Assembly (NCBI GenBank): GCA_902773035.1
Contig: CACYDB010000206.1
Span: 1-9,724, forward strand
Direction of reading: 5' to 3'
Length of the DNA: 9,724 nt
Source of the DNA: an uncultured Ruminococcus sp.
Lineage (GTDB): Bacteria; Bacillota; Clostridia; Oscillospirales; Acutalibacteraceae
The stretch's first letter is position 1, and each line of letters begins with the position of its first letter. The notes beneath the pieces were generated by a model. It had not been told where the DNA came from. It saw only the letters and a program-made list of their open reading frames with translations, and ran no database searches. Positions 1 through 5,667 of this stretch are shown piece after piece. The translations under genes and the position numbers were made by a program.

Positions 1-27
1 CAGGTTCAAGTCCTGTCACCTCGACCA
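1..27 (+). tRNA. 3' end of a tRNA gene, probably tRNA-Pro (5' part outside window)
   Basis: The window opens inside a T-arm: CAGG, loop TTCAAGT (5-11), then CCTGT. The 3' acceptor strand CACCTCG (17-23), discriminator A24 and an encoded CCA (25-27) follow. The missing 5' acceptor strand must therefore read CGAGGTG. A C1-G72 pair with A73 is typical of bacterial tRNA-Pro, but the anticodon lies outside the window, so the amino acid is an inference. The tRNA call itself is secure. Confidence 0.85.
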
Positions 28-65
28 TAAAATCAGGGGTATCCTTTGGGGTGCCCCTGATTTTA
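28..65 (+). terminator. Intrinsic terminator after the tRNA
   Basis: A very stable hairpin starts one base after the tRNA CCA. Bases 28-39 (TAAAATCAGGGG) pair perfectly with 54-65. The helix continues inward with wobbles (40-44 with 49-53) to a TTTG loop, giving about 17 bp. The lower stem is A/T only, so the 3' arm supplies the U-run. By symmetry it could also stop transcription from the other side. Confidence 0.85.
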
Positions 66-155
66 TGCTAGTAAAGATAGTGACATGACCTGAAAGGGCG
101 TTAAAAAACCAGTATCATCCTCATATTTTTCACTCCGTAGCGTATACTATTTCTA

Positions 156-184
156 TTGACAACCACGCGTTTTATCTATAAAAT
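156..184 (+). promoter_or_regulatory. Sigma-A type promoter of the GDPD gene
   Basis: A consensus -35 TTGACA (156-161) is followed by a 17-bp spacer and -10 TAAAAT (179-184). Transcription would start near 190, about 20 bases before the ATG at 212. An alternative -10, TATAAA (177-182), gives a poor 15-bp spacer. The region between the tRNA terminator and this promoter shows nothing else recognisable. Confidence 0.75.
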
Positions 185-211
185 AAAGATATTGTTTATT
201 GGTGGTGGATT

Positions 212-1270
212 ATGGAAATTAAAAGGTCATCAAAACGTATTATAAATTCCCTGCTCAGCGTCAGTCTGACGGCGGGGATTTTATTGTCAAGCTTTCCGGC
301 ATTCGTCCACGCCACCGTAAAGCTTCCCAAGTCGATAACGCTCAATTACGGCGACAAATACGTTCTCAACACAAATATAAAAAAGAATAACCTCAAATCA
401 GCCAACCCGAAAATCGCCTCAATTACCGTTAAAGGTAAAATCAGGGCAAAAAAACCGGGCAAAACCGTCGTCACCGCCAAGATCCGCGGCAAGACCTATA
501 AAATCAAGGTGAGGGTCAGAACGCTTCTGGTAGCGCACAGGGGATTCTCGAGCGCTTATCCCGAGAACACACTCGAGGGCTTCAGCGCGGCAGTAAAGAA
601 CGGCTTCGACGGTATCGAGTGCGATGTATGGGAGTCAAAAAACGGCGACATTATGGTAGCTCACGACGCTGGTCTGAAAAGAACCACGCGCAAAAACGGC
701 TTCATCTGGAAGGTAAACAGAAAAAACCGCTCAAAATTCCCGATAGTCAGAGGCAAGGGAATCGAAAAATTCAAGGGCAAAAAGCTCCTTATCCCCTCCC
801 TGCAGGAAGTCGTGAGATTTGTCAAAAAGCACAAGTGCCGCCTTATGCTCCATATCAAATCAAAGGGCTCCTACGGCTACAAGCCGAGCTCAAAGGGTAT
901 AAAAAAGATTATAAAGATAATCAAAAAATATAAAATCAAAACCAGAACCACGATTTTCGCGAGAAGCAAGAAAATCCTCAAGCTCTGTATCGGCAATGAT
1001 ATCAGGCTCGCGGCGCTGGTCACGCCCAAATCAAAAACCGATTTGCTGAAAAACATCCTATGGTGCAGAAAGAAAGGCGTTAAGAACATCGTCCTTTTAA
1101 GCTTTGATGATTTAAAGAAAAAGTTCACTGTCAAAAAGGTCGCAAAGCTGATGAAATCAAACGGGCTCAAGTACGGAATTTACACAGCCGTAACGCGCTC
1201 ACAGTATAAGACTCTGCTCAAAAACGGAGCCGATTTCGCGATTTCGGACTATCAACTCCGAAGCAAATAA
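212..1270 (+). CDS. Exported glycerophosphodiester phosphodiesterase with N-terminal Ig-like domain
   Basis: The 352-residue protein has a Sec signal peptide (KRSSKR, hydrophobic stretch about 12-30, likely cleavage after VHA at 34). A bacterial Ig-like (BIG2-like) domain spans about 37-103, and a GDPD domain runs from 105 to the end. GDPD landmarks are HRG (109-111), ENT (118-120), E-C-D (136-138), HD (151-152) and the C-terminal GADFAISDY. In this family His109 and His151 are the acid/base pair, and Glu136 and Asp138 bind the metal. The enzyme would split glycerophosphodiesters into glycerol-3-phosphate and an alcohol outside the cell; substrates could be deacylated lipids or teichoic-acid-like polymers (inference). 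Oddities: about 64 lysines (18%), so it is strongly basic, and LHIK at 213-216 has His214 where the family usually has the third metal ligand Glu. The start follows a GGTGGTGG stretch placed close to the ATG. The gene has its own promoter and is monocistronic in appearance. Confidence 0.88.
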   Translation: MEIKRSSKRIINSLLSVSLTAGILLSSFPAFVHATVKLPKSITLNYGDKYVLNTNIKKNNLKSANPKIASITVKGKIRAKKPGKTVVTAKIRGKTYKIKVRVRTLLVAHRGFSSAYPENTLEGFSAAVKNGFDGIECDVWESKNGDIMVAHDAGLKRTTRKNGFIWKVNRKNRSKFPIVRGKGIEKFKGKKLLIPSLQEVVRFVKKHKCRLMLHIKSKGSYGYKPSSKGIKKIIKIIKKYKIKTRTTIFARSKKILKLCIGNDIRLAALVTPKSKTDLLKNILWCRKKGVKNIVLLSFDDLKKKFTVKKVAKLMKSNGLKYGIYTAVTRSQYKTLLKNGADFAISDYQLRSK

Positions 1271-1369
1271 CAGCCTTCCGTATCCGCCGAAATTTCAAAT
1301 TATAAATTTTTGGTAACATTGTACAGATAATTGGTTGCAAATTTGTATATAAAAACAATGAACTGTTAC

Positions 1370-1398
1370 TTGCAAATCACAACATCTTGTGCTACAAT
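1370..1398 (+). promoter_or_regulatory. Promoter of the NrdD-like gene
   Basis: -35 TTGCAA (1370-1375), 17-bp spacer, -10 TACAAT (1393-1398). The predicted start is near 1405, leaving a leader of roughly 93 nt before the ATG at 1498, in which I see no clear structure. The octamer TTGCAAAT occurs twice, at 1335-1342 and 1370-1377, the second overlapping the -35. The 227 bases between the GDPD stop and this gene hold only this promoter region and a weak A/T-rich dyad. Confidence 0.6.
1377..1392 (+). promoter_or_regulatory. NrdR-box-like palindrome inside the promoter spacer
   Basis: CACAACATCTTGTG (1378-1391) contains a perfect CACAA-N4-TTGTG dyad. The published NrdR box, as I recall it, is acaCwAtATaTwGtgt; the 14-base core here matches at 13 positions if the M reading of position 10 is allowed, and the two outermost bases do not match. 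It lies between -35 and -10, where a bound repressor would block RNA polymerase. NrdR boxes normally come in pairs about 31 bp apart. At exactly +31 (1409) there is CACAAAAT, which matches only the left half. This is a candidate, not a proven operator. Confidence 0.45.
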
Positions 1399-1497
1399 AA
1401 TAATTGCCCACAAAATGAGGCTAAATTTGGAATGTGAAATTGTGTTTTTGTTCGATAAATGAAAAATAATTAAAAAGTTTTGAAAGGAAGGTTTATC

Positions 1498-1794
1498 ATG
1501 GACATCAAAGTAATCGGCGGAGAATTATCCAAAAAAGAAATTGACACTTACATCGCTCAGATCAAGGACGCGAATCCCGATAAGGAATTCAAAACCTTTA
1601 CATTCACTGTAGACGGCGAGTATGTAGACGTTAACTACACTTACGATAACGTACCCTTTGAGAGAATCAGAAGAATCACAGGTTATCTCGTAGGTACTCT
1701 CGACCGCTTCAACAACGCTAAGCGCGCTGAGGTTGAGGACAGAGTTAAGCACGGACTTTCCGAGTGCTCATGCTCTCTCGAGGATATCGCTTGA
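1498..1794 (+). CDS. Small NrdD C-terminal-like protein (orphan anaerobic ribonucleotide reductase tail)
   Basis: This 98-residue soluble protein starts at the ATG preceded by GAAAGGAAGG (1482-1491, 6-nt spacing); an upstream in-frame TTG at 1480 lies ahead of that site and was not chosen. Residues 1-50 are an unassigned alpha/beta-looking segment beginning MDIKVIGGELSKKEID. Residues 56-85 (RIRRITGYLVGTLDRFNN, then KRAEVEDRVKH) closely follow the end of class III ribonucleotide reductase NrdD, whose C-terminus reads approximately RR.x.GYL...RFN..K..E...RVKH. The catalytic glycyl-radical motif is absent because that whole domain is missing. The Zn-binding CxxC pairs that precede this region in NrdD are also absent; a CSC (90-92) sits at the C-terminus instead. 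Databases may label it anaerobic ribonucleoside-triphosphate reductase, but it cannot be the enzyme. A regulatory or partner role for NrdD is inference. It is a single-gene unit with its own promoter and terminator. Confidence 0.7.
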   Translation: MDIKVIGGELSKKEIDTYIAQIKDANPDKEFKTFTFTVDGEYVDVNYTYDNVPFERIRRITGYLVGTLDRFNNAKRAEVEDRVKHGLSECSCSLEDIA

Positions 1795-1811
1795 AATTAA
1801 GACGCTTTAAG

Positions 1812-1840
1812 AAGAACCGCTTCAAGCGGTTCTTTTTTTA
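1812..1840 (+). terminator. Intrinsic terminator of the NrdD-like gene
   Basis: AAGAACCGC (1812-1820) pairs with GCGGTTCTT (1826-1834) around the loop TTCAA, and the 3' arm runs into seven T (1833-1839). It sits 17 bases after the stop codon. Confidence 0.92.
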
Positions 1841-1852
1841 CCTTATATATAC

Positions 1853-1881
1853 TTGACATATCGCGACAATAATAGTATTAT
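1853..1881 (+). promoter_or_regulatory. Promoter of the metK riboswitch transcript
   Basis: Consensus -35 TTGACA (1853-1858), 17-bp spacer, -10 TATTAT (1876-1881). Predicted transcription start near 1888 falls right at the first base pairs of the SAM aptamer, as expected for an S-box leader. Confidence 0.88.
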
Positions 1882-1887
1882 TTATAT

Positions 1888-2015
1888 AAGCTTATCAAGA
1901 GTGACTGAGGGGCAGGCCCTGTGACGTCCGGCAACCTGCAAAAGCAAGGTGCCAATTCCTGCGGTATAACCGAGAGATGAGTAACTTATTCGCTGTTCGG
2001 TAGAACAGCTTTTTT
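1888..2015 (+). ncRNA. SAM-I (S-box) riboswitch with terminator, controlling metK
   Basis: The S-box core is clear: CTTATCAAGAG (P1 5' strand, 1891-1901), GAGG and GGCCC in P2, CCGGCAACC (1928-1936), AAGGTGCCAATTCC (1946-1959), a P4 hairpin CGGT/ACCG (1962-1965 with 1969-1972), and GAGAGATGAG closing P1 (CTTATC 1891-1896 with GATGAG 1976-1981). An intrinsic terminator follows: GCTGTTC (1992-1998), loop GGTA, GAACAGC (2003-2009), then a T-run (2010-2015). This is the standard arrangement in which bound SAM favours termination, so high SAM would shut off SAM synthetase. I did not trace the competing antiterminator with confidence. Confidence 0.95.
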
Positions 2016-2061
2016 CTTTGTAAGAATAATAAACCAATTGTATAATAAAGGAGTAATCAGA

Positions 2062-3243
2062 ATGGCTAGATATTTATTCACATCCGAGTCAGTCACCGAA
2101 GGACATCCCGACAAAATCTGCGACCAGATTTCCGACGCGGTGCTTGACGCAATTCTTAAAGAGGATAAAAACGCTCACGTAGCCTGCGAGACTACCGCCA
2201 CAACAGGTATGATTCATGTAATGGGCGAGATCTCCACCGACTGCTACGTCGATATTCCCGCCGTAGCGCGCAAGGTTATTAACGACATAGGCTACGACAA
2301 TCAGGAATGCGGCTTTAACGGCAACACCTGCGCCGTACTGACCTCTATTGACGCTCAGAGCGCCGATATAGCTATGGGCGTTAACGAGAGCTACGAGCAC
2401 AAGGACGGCGAAAATGACGACAACAGCCTCATCGGAGCAGGCGATCAGGGAATGATGTTCGGCTACGCCTGCGACGAAACAGCCGAGCTGATGCCTCTGC
2501 CTATCTCACTCGCTCACAAGCTCTCTCAGAGGCTCACTGAGGTAAGAAAGGACGGCACCCTCCCCTACCTTCGCCCCGACGGCAAAACTCAGGTAACGAT
2601 AGAATATGACGGCGACAAGGCTATAAGAGTTGACACCGTTGTAGTCTCCACCCAGCACGACGACTATGTAAGCCTCAACAAGATCAGAAAGGATATTACG
2701 GAATATGTAATCAAGCCCGTGATCCCCGAGACTCTTTTTGTCAATACAAAGATTTTCGTTAATCCGACAGGCAGATTCGTAATCGGCGGACCCGTCGGCG
2801 ACGCAGGACTTACAGGCAGAAAGATCATCGTTGACACCTACGGCGGATTCTCACGCCACGGCGGCGGAGCCTTCAGCGGCAAGGATCCCACAAAGGTTGA
2901 CAGAAGCGCCGCGTATTACGCGCGTTACATAGCCAAGAACATCGTAGCCGCACAGCTCGCCAAAAAGTGTGAGGTTCAGCTTGCCTACGCAATAGGCGTT
3001 GCCAAGCCCGTATCTGTAATGGTAGACACCTTCGGAACAGGCGTCTACAGCGATGAAAAGCTCAGCGACGCCGTAAAAAAGGTATTCGATCCCAGACCTC
3101 AGTCTATTATCAAGGAGCTTGATTTAAAGAACACAACCTACCTCCCCCTCGCCGCTTACGGTCATATGGGCAGAGAGGATTTAGGCGTTAAGTGGGAAAT
3201 CACGGATAAGATCGACGAGCTTAAGGCTGTACTCGAAAACTGA
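2062..3243 (+). CDS. metK: S-adenosylmethionine synthetase
   Basis: MetK makes S-adenosylmethionine from methionine and ATP, releasing phosphate and pyrophosphate, as a cytosolic homotetramer. The 393-residue length is normal for bacteria. Visible signatures are TEGHPDK (12-18, with the catalytic His15 and metal-binding Asp17), GAGDQG (125-130) followed by MMFGYA, and the glycine-rich GGGAFSGKD (267-275) that contacts the triphosphate. The ATG at 2062 was chosen because AAAGGAG (2047-2053) lies 8 nt upstream; the frame stays open to a TTG at 2038, which lies ahead of this ribosome binding site. The gene is governed by the SAM-I riboswitch in its leader, giving end-product feedback, and is followed directly by a terminator, so it is transcribed alone. 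Nothing is missing or unusual in the protein. Confidence 0.97.
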   Translation: MARYLFTSESVTEGHPDKICDQISDAVLDAILKEDKNAHVACETTATTGMIHVMGEISTDCYVDIPAVARKVINDIGYDNQECGFNGNTCAVLTSIDAQSADIAMGVNESYEHKDGENDDNSLIGAGDQGMMFGYACDETAELMPLPISLAHKLSQRLTEVRKDGTLPYLRPDGKTQVTIEYDGDKAIRVDTVVVSTQHDDYVSLNKIRKDITEYVIKPVIPETLFVNTKIFVNPTGRFVIGGPVGDAGLTGRKIIVDTYGGFSRHGGGAFSGKDPTKVDRSAAYYARYIAKNIVAAQLAKKCEVQLAYAIGVAKPVSVMVDTFGTGVYSDEKLSDAVKKVFDPRPQSIIKELDLKNTTYLPLAAYGHMGREDLGVKWEITDKIDELKAVLEN

Positions 3244-3254
3244 ACAATTAATTT

Positions 3255-3288
3255 ATAGGGCGGTTTAAAGTGAACCGCCCTATTTTTG
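3255..3288 (+). terminator. Terminator of metK, between convergent genes
   Basis: ATAGGGCGGTT (3255-3265) pairs with AACCGCCCTAT (3273-3283) around a 7-base loop and is followed by TTTTT. It starts 11 bases after the metK stop. On the - strand the same hairpin lies 14 bases past the mazF stop and is followed only by a mixed A/T stretch, so it may also slow mazF transcripts but is a weaker terminator in that direction. Confidence 0.88.
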
Positions 3289-3296
3289 CGCTTGTT

Positions 3297-3641
3297 TCAG
3301 GTAAGCCCGAATGAAATCGAAATAGCGTTGTCCACCTTTGTCATAGAGCTCTCGTCAACCGCTCCCATACGCTCCTTAAGGCGTTGCTTGTCAATGGTGC
3401 GTATTTGCTCCAGCAGGACTACGCTGTCCTTCTGCAAGCCGCAGTCATCCGCGTGAATCGGGATATGAGTCGGCAGCTTCGCCTTTGACTGCTGGCTGGT
3501 TATCGCCGCCGCTATGACCGTCGGACTGTAGCGGTTTCCGACGTTATTCTGGACTATAAGTACGGGTCTTACTCCGCCCTGCTCCGAGCCTACGACGGGA
3601 GAAAGGTCGGCGTAATAAATTTCGCCGCGTTTTATGCTCAA
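3297..3641 (-). CDS. mazF: MazF/NdoA-family endoribonuclease toxin, without an adjacent antitoxin
   Basis: The 114-residue protein reads almost like B. subtilis NdoA (YdcE) throughout: KRGEIYYADLSPVVGSEQGG (4-23), RPVLIVQN (25-32), the SPTVI strand, AKLPTH, and LLEQIRTIDKQRL. Arg25 and Thr48, the positions known as catalytic in this family, are both present, so it should be an active mRNA interferase that cuts at a short sequence motif. The start is TTG (3641-3639): GGAGG at 3650-3654 lies 8 nt upstream and there is no nearby in-frame ATG. The cognate antitoxin gene (mazE/ndoAI) normally sits directly upstream, but here the upstream neighbour is a lipoprotein gene and the 92-bp gap encodes nothing. 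The Shine-Dalgarno sequence lies inside a long inverted repeat, which together with the TTG start suggests throttled translation. It is the last gene of the - strand run. Confidence 0.93.
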   Translation of the reverse strand: MSIKRGEIYYADLSPVVGSEQGGVRPVLIVQNNVGNRYSPTVIAAAITSQQSKAKLPTHIPIHADDCGLQKDSVVLLEQIRTIDKQRLKERMGAVDESSMTKVDNAISISFGLT

Positions 3642-3644
3642 GAG

Positions 3645-3729
3645 AATTACCTCCGAAATAATAATCTGTTAGTATTTTTGTCCTTTTGAGAACTTTTATA
3701 CTGTTAATATATTATTTTCGGAGATAATT
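3645..3729 (-). promoter_or_regulatory. Inverted repeat that would sequester the mazF ribosome binding site
   Basis: On the - strand RNA, 3729-3716 (AAUUAUCUCCGAAA) pairs with 3658-3645 (UUUCGGAGGUAAUU) in 14 continuous pairs including one G-U. One bulged A (3715) is followed by five more pairs (3714-3710 with 3659-3663), leaving a 46-nt loop. The GGAGG of mazF (3650-3654) is wholly inside the stem. The only imperfect pair, position 3650 with 3724, is a G-U wobble in - strand RNA but a C-A mismatch in + strand RNA, which favours function in the mazF transcript. The 5' arm begins 4 bases after the upstream stop codon. A DNA-level operator is the alternative. Confidence 0.65.
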
Positions 3730-3733
3730 ACGG

Positions 3734-4207
3734 TCACTCAAATTTTATATTAAGATTATCGCTCACGCTGAGTTCAATCGGCTCGCCTGTCTTTATATCG
3801 GTTCTGAGGATAAAGCCGCCGCTCTCACTTTCGCCTTTATATTCCGCAAAAGAATTATTCGCCCTTTTCAGCTCATATTTCCCGAGCCGCAGACGCTTGT
3901 ATACATTATATATTTTCTGCGGAAAAGCGGAGTCAGGCAGATAGTTGTCCTCGGCTGAAACGAACAGATTCCTGTATGTGATCTTGATTTTCCCGTCGCG
4001 GTAGGCGTAAACACAGCCCTTCATCTGACTTTTGAGCGTGATCGTCAGCAGCTTGTGACTGTCCGAACTTATCTCGGCTGTGATCTTTGTTGAATTGAAA
4101 CTCGCTTTAATTCTTTTGCGGAATTTTAATTCAGGCTCGGCAGGCTTAACCGCGCAGGAAGTCAGAAAAATTACCGCAAGAAATAAAATAAGCAAAGGCT
4201 TTTTCAT
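3734..4207 (-). CDS. Small lipoprotein of unknown function, in the YdcC position
   Basis: A 157-residue predicted lipoprotein: MKKP, a hydrophobic signal (4-15), and lipobox LTSC with Cys18 as the lipidated residue. The mature part is rich in beta-type sequence (about 28-155), including FNSTKITAEIS, GKIKITYRN and a closing segment of the form GGFILRTDIKTGEPIELSV. That ending, a residue pair before TGEP and then a strand, is common in LolA/YdcC-like lipoproteins, but similarity is too faint for a firm family call. In B. subtilis and many clostridia a YdcC-type lipoprotein gene lies between acpS/nnr and alr-mazEF; here it lies between nnrD and mazF, which supports the YdcC idea by position. The start has AGAGGTGA just upstream. 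It is expected on the outer face of the cytoplasmic membrane; function unknown. Confidence 0.75.
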   Translation of the reverse strand: MKKPLLILFLAVIFLTSCAVKPAEPELKFRKRIKASFNSTKITAEISSDSHKLLTITLKSQMKGCVYAYRDGKIKITYRNLFVSAEDNYLPDSAFPQKIYNVYKRLRLGKYELKRANNSFAEYKGESESGGFILRTDIKTGEPIELSVSDNLNIKFE

Positions 4208-4257
4208 AAAATCACCTCTGCTTATTATATGAAATATTTAATTTGTAAATGACGTTA

Positions 4258-5112
4258 TCAGCCCAAAATACGCTTGAAAGTCTCGGGCAGAGCCTCAATA
4301 ATATCGGTCGGGAGCATTGACACCTGACCGTATTTTTCCGCGGCAATATCACCCGCTAAGGCGTGGACATAAACTCCCGCGGCAGCGCTGTTTAAAACGT
4401 CGCCGCTCTGAGCCGTAAGAGACGCGATTATTCCGGCGAGCACATCGCCCGCTCCGCCGACTGCCATTCCGGGATTTCCAAGCTCCTCGTTGTATAGCAT
4501 ATTACCGTCGGGAGAGGCTACAATAGTTTTGCTGCCCTTCAGTACGACAGTTACCTTGTGTCTTGTCGCGAATTTACGCGCGAGCTCCTCTCTCCTGCCC
4601 TTGAGCATATCAGGGTAACAACCGACGAGTCTCGCGAACTCACGGTCGTGCGGAGTGAGAATGACGTCGCTCTTTGAATATCTGAGTATATCGTTATCCT
4701 CGGCGATTATGTTCAGCGCGTCCGCGTCAAAAACCACGGGAACCTCGCTGTTGTAGATGATCTTGCGGACGATTCCGCGGCTGAAATCATCCACGCCGAT
4801 TCCGCATCCGCATAAAATCGACGAACAGTAACGGGCGTTTTTCTCCAAATCAAAGCTGCTGATATTCTTTAAAGGAATAAAGACCGCCTCGGGCACAGCA
4901 CCTGCCATTATGGGATAGATATTGATCGGCACTGCGAGCTTGAGCAGCCCGATTCCGCTTCTCAGCGCGGACTTTGCGGACATTATCGCCGCTCCCGCCA
5001 TACCGAAGCTTCCGCAGACGGAAAGCATCGAGCCTATAGTAGTTTTGTCAGCGTCAGAGGGACGCTTTTTTAATACCTTTTTTACATTGTTTTTGTCTAT
5101 CTGATAAATCAT
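4258..5112 (-). CDS. nnrD: ADP-dependent (S)-NAD(P)H-hydrate dehydratase
   Basis: NnrD repairs damaged NADHX and NADPHX by dehydrating the S-form back to NAD(P)H using ADP (ATP in some relatives). The 284 residues match the standalone dehydratase, a ribokinase-like fold. Landmarks are GMAGAAIMSAKSALRSGIGL (37-56), DADALN (129-134), TPHDREFARL (153-162), VVLKGS (189-194) and GNPGMAVGGAGDVLAG (212-227), with Asp223 as the expected catalytic aspartate. The family more often has Thr or Ser where Ala221 stands in GGAGD. No NnrE (YjeF N-terminal) epimerase domain is fused, and none is seen elsewhere in the window. The ATG overlaps the stop of the preceding gene as ATGA, so translation is probably coupled. 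A 50-bp gap separates it from the lipoprotein gene. Confidence 0.9.
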   Translation of the reverse strand: MIYQIDKNNVKKVLKKRPSDADKTTIGSMLSVCGSFGMAGAAIMSAKSALRSGIGLLKLAVPINIYPIMAGAVPEAVFIPLKNISSFDLEKNARYCSSILCGCGIGVDDFSRGIVRKIIYNSEVPVVFDADALNIIAEDNDILRYSKSDVILTPHDREFARLVGCYPDMLKGRREELARKFATRHKVTVVLKGSKTIVASPDGNMLYNEELGNPGMAVGGAGDVLAGIIASLTAQSGDVLNSAAAGVYVHALAGDIAAEKYGQVSMLPTDIIEALPETFKRILG

Positions 5113-5663
5113 TTTCTCTCTCTTTTATAGAAAAGCTTGAGGACTATGTCCTTGTTGAGATAGGGCTTCATCGCGCCGAGAACCTTCTCATTCGGCGCGA
5201 AAAGGATTCCGCAGAGTCCTCTCGCCTGGTGGCGATAAACGGCGTAGTAGTTATTCTCCTTATCGCCCTCGTCACCTGTCGCGACAAGCATTTTCTGAAA
5301 ATTATACTTTTTATAATCAAATTCTGTTGCTTTTTCAAGATTTTCAAAGGTTCTTACGTCAATTCTGATAAGCTCCTTACGCTTACGCTTGGCGATGATC
5401 TTGCTGATTACGAGCGTATCCTGAACCATCTGATACTCAAACTCCGTATTCTGATGCGAACGCACGAACCATATAAGCCATATTCCGAAGAACAAAAGGA
5501 AAAGCGCGATATAAATAAAATACGCGAGCACGATATGCTGAGTAGCGAGGAGAATAAACGTCAGCGGAATGGAAATTACCATCAAAATAACAAGAATAAA
5601 GATAAACCTGTCCTTGAAGGTACGTTTCCTTTTGACGAGCTGTTCAATAAAAATATCGTTCAT
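5109..5663 (-). CDS. Two-TM membrane protein, DUF6106-like
   Basis: A 184-residue protein of unknown function. A short basic N-terminus (MNDIFIEQLVKRKRTFKDR) is followed by two hydrophobic segments (about 20-40 and 44-67) that form a hairpin, then a soluble domain of about 115 residues rich in charged residues, with FEYQ near its start, KKYNFQKMLVATG in the middle and KLFYKRERK at the end. The opening segment resembles the clostridial family I remember as DUF6106; that name is from memory. The ATG at 5663 was chosen over an in-frame TTG at 5687 because GAGAGAGGA lies just upstream and the start then falls 4 nt after the der stop. Its tight packing between der and nnrD shows co-expression, but its position gives no clear job. 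Confidence 0.75.
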   Translation of the reverse strand: MNDIFIEQLVKRKRTFKDRFIFILVILMVISIPLTFILLATQHIVLAYFIYIALFLLFFGIWLIWFVRSHQNTEFEYQMVQDTLVISKIIAKRKRKELIRIDVRTFENLEKATEFDYKKYNFQKMLVATGDEGDKENNYYAVYRHQARGLCGILFAPNEKVLGAMKPYLNKDIVLKLFYKRERK

Positions 5664-5667
5664 TGTC

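Noticed and set aside
1287..1313. Dyad CCGAAATTT / AAATTTTTGG as a terminator of the GDPD gene
   Set aside because: The stem is almost all A/T with a bulge, and no T-run follows; it is too weak to call. I see no convincing terminator for this gene.
2038..2061. Eight-codon longer N-terminus of MetK from a TTG
   Set aside because: The ATG at 2062 has a well-spaced AAAGGAG and gives the standard MARYLFTSESVTEGHPDK start.
3642..3733. A hidden mazE-like antitoxin between the lipoprotein gene and mazF
   Set aside because: The gap is only 92 bp, too short for an 80-90 residue antitoxin, and the sequence is taken up by the inverted repeat and its loop.
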